Origin: Bursaphelenchus xylophilus
Lineage: Eukaryota; Nematoda; Chromadorea; Rhabditida; Aphelenchoididae
Assembly (NCBI GenBank): GCA_904066235.2
Contig: CAJFCV020000006.1
Coordinates: 9,796,001 to 9,860,000 of the forward strand
DNA length: 64,000 nt
Direction: 5' to 3'
Part shown: in pieces, positions 62,866 through 64,000 of the stretch
Numbering within the stretch: the stretch's first letter is position 1
Layout of the letters: the number at the start of each line of letters is the position of its first letter
The notes under the pieces: generated by a model
The model's input: the letters and a program-made list of their open reading frames with translations, nothing else
Databases searched by the model: none
What the model was told of the DNA's origin: nothing
Made by a program: the position numbers and the translations under genes

Positions 62866-64000
62866 TTATAATCGGGATTTCTGGGCATTGTACTCGGCTA
62901 GGGCTTTTTCATCCGTCACGTAGTAATGGTTCTGCATAAAAGACAAAACAATATTGTGGTTTTCGTCAAAAATCTCGCCCCTCACTAGGCCAGTGCCGTC
63001 TTTTACCACATCCATGTCCAGCTGCATGAGGAAGAACCCATGGGGCTGTAAAAAGTAAGGTTACAAAGCGACTTATATACATATTTTTACTTGTGATGTT
63101 TTCCTTACATTGACATCATCTTGATGAAAAATTAGTTTATGCGTCATTGAAGCGCTGGTGGTCAGTTTGACTTGAAGTTGTCGGTGATAAATGTGAATGG
63201 GATGGCCAATAATCCAGTCGGACATTAGTATTGGAATTGCTAAAGGGTCCGCAATTGGAAGGTCTGAAAAATAGTTGTAAAATGATGGCTTTCAGTTCCC
63301 AGAATGCATAGACACTCTTGTCAAGATCGATACTTATTCTCTACCCTTACCTCTTACACTATCGGCAAGTCGAGCCCACACATAGGTCACCTCCCTTTCG
63401 CCACTGATCCCCAAATATTTCTGAATATTAATTGGTCTCCAATCGAATAAATAGACATCCTCCTTAGTCTCGAATCTTTCGTCTCGTCCCGATTGACGAC
63501 GCCATTCTTTTTGCGGTAGATTCGTTAAATAAGCGTTGACATTTTTGTAGTTAAACGGATCTTTTACATGAGCGGGAAAGGTCGCGTTATAAGGGGGATT
63601 TCGATCAGGATCTGGCCGAGGTTTCATCTAAAAAAAATATATTTGATTTCAAAGATTTTAGAGCCTAAAAATGCCAATTCATTGTGTAACGCAGCTGAGA
63701 GCAAGAAACGAAAATGTACCCTGATCGTAGCGTTTGCGATGACATTTCCGTTTTGCTCAACGTTGATCTGAATCAAGTCATGCGACAGCTCCCTGTGCCG
63801 GTAAAACAAATCTTTTGTCACACTTCCTGGAGCAATGAAATTTGTATCCAAAAGTTCTGGGCATTTGTCGGGGTAAATCTTTTTGGCAGCGGAGTAACAT
63901 TGAGCAACAGTTTGGCCACCAAACAGTCGAACTGACTGAAAGTTTCCACCAATGTGAACTGGGGCTTTCCTGAAAAGTGAAACGGTACAATTTCAAGGTA
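62866..64000 (-). CDS. Acyl-CoA thioesterase, ACOT8/TesB-like (5' part beyond the window)
   Basis: Exons on the minus strand: 63969-63720, 63627-63351, 63263-63109 and 63045-62866 (stop TAA), all in phase. The first exon shown starts mid-codon, so more exons lie past 64000. VHIGGNFQSVRLFGGQTVAQ and the following AAKKIYPDK match the first hot-dog domain of ACOT8 (F-GG-I/V-Q-L-A). DWRPINIQKYL and VTYVWARL match the linker region, and MTHKLIFHQDD with GLVRGEIFDENHNIVLSFMQN the second hot-dog. From memory, ACOT8 has S-L-D-H where this has S-M-T-H, so the catalytic Asp may be replaced by Thr. The C-terminus is SRL, which fits a peroxisomal PTS1 signal. The protein would hydrolyse acyl-CoA to free acid plus CoA in peroxisomes. 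Confidence 0.9.

Overview
The window is nuclear DNA of a nematode, probably a free-living rhabditid but not one I can name. The grounds are small GT-AG introns with TTTCAG/TTTTAG acceptors, AT-rich non-coding DNA, an Sre-type 7TM chemoreceptor, a polypeptide GalNAc-transferase, METTL13- and ACOT8-type proteins, small Pmp3/UPF0057 proteolipids, and eukaryotic tRNAs, three of them inside introns of protein genes. Exon joins were rebuilt by hand by requiring matching intron phases; most models close exactly.

Left part (1-12 kb): a nearly perfect inverted repeat (arms 1-794 and 1601-2394) carries two opposite copies of a galectin-like gene fragment. Its right arm ends next to a galectin-like membrane-protein gene (2396-6498, +). 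Then come a truncated Ras-type GTPase (6603-6893, -) and a casein-kinase-1-like gene that looks like a pseudokinase (8046-10907, -), with introns full of fold-back elements and minisatellites.

Middle-left (12-34 kb): two tandem Pmp3-like genes, a two-domain gene of unknown function (16730-20524, -), tRNA-Gly, an unknown small gene (25276-25900), long gene-free stretches, and a type II membrane protein (31894-34091, +). Here a short odd-length palindrome, GCACNGTGC, occurs roughly 150-200 times by eye. It lies only in introns and intergenic DNA, often as pairs in tandem units of about 160 bp.

Middle-right (35-46 kb): a complete GalNAc-transferase gene (35186-41345, -) with two oppositely oriented tRNA-His genes in two introns, and an Sre-like receptor (43207-45687, -) with tRNA-Phe in its first intron. 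46-55 kb is mostly transposon-derived: a decayed mariner-like element, at least six larger fold-back MITEs of one family, and one doubtful poly-C-bearing gene fragment.

Right part (55-64 kb): METTL13 homolog (-), tRNA-Ala, two tandem paralogous genes of unknown function (+) that share a GC-AG intron, and an ACOT8-like acyl-CoA thioesterase (-) running off the window end.

The most notable unexplained signal is structural. Several unrelated short motifs (GCACNGTGC, GGTTTTCGTGGTGGGACC, ACGTAAAAAATGCATAAA, CCTTATTTTAGG) are each arrayed at about 145-165 bp, close to nucleosome repeat length, in introns and intergenic DNA.
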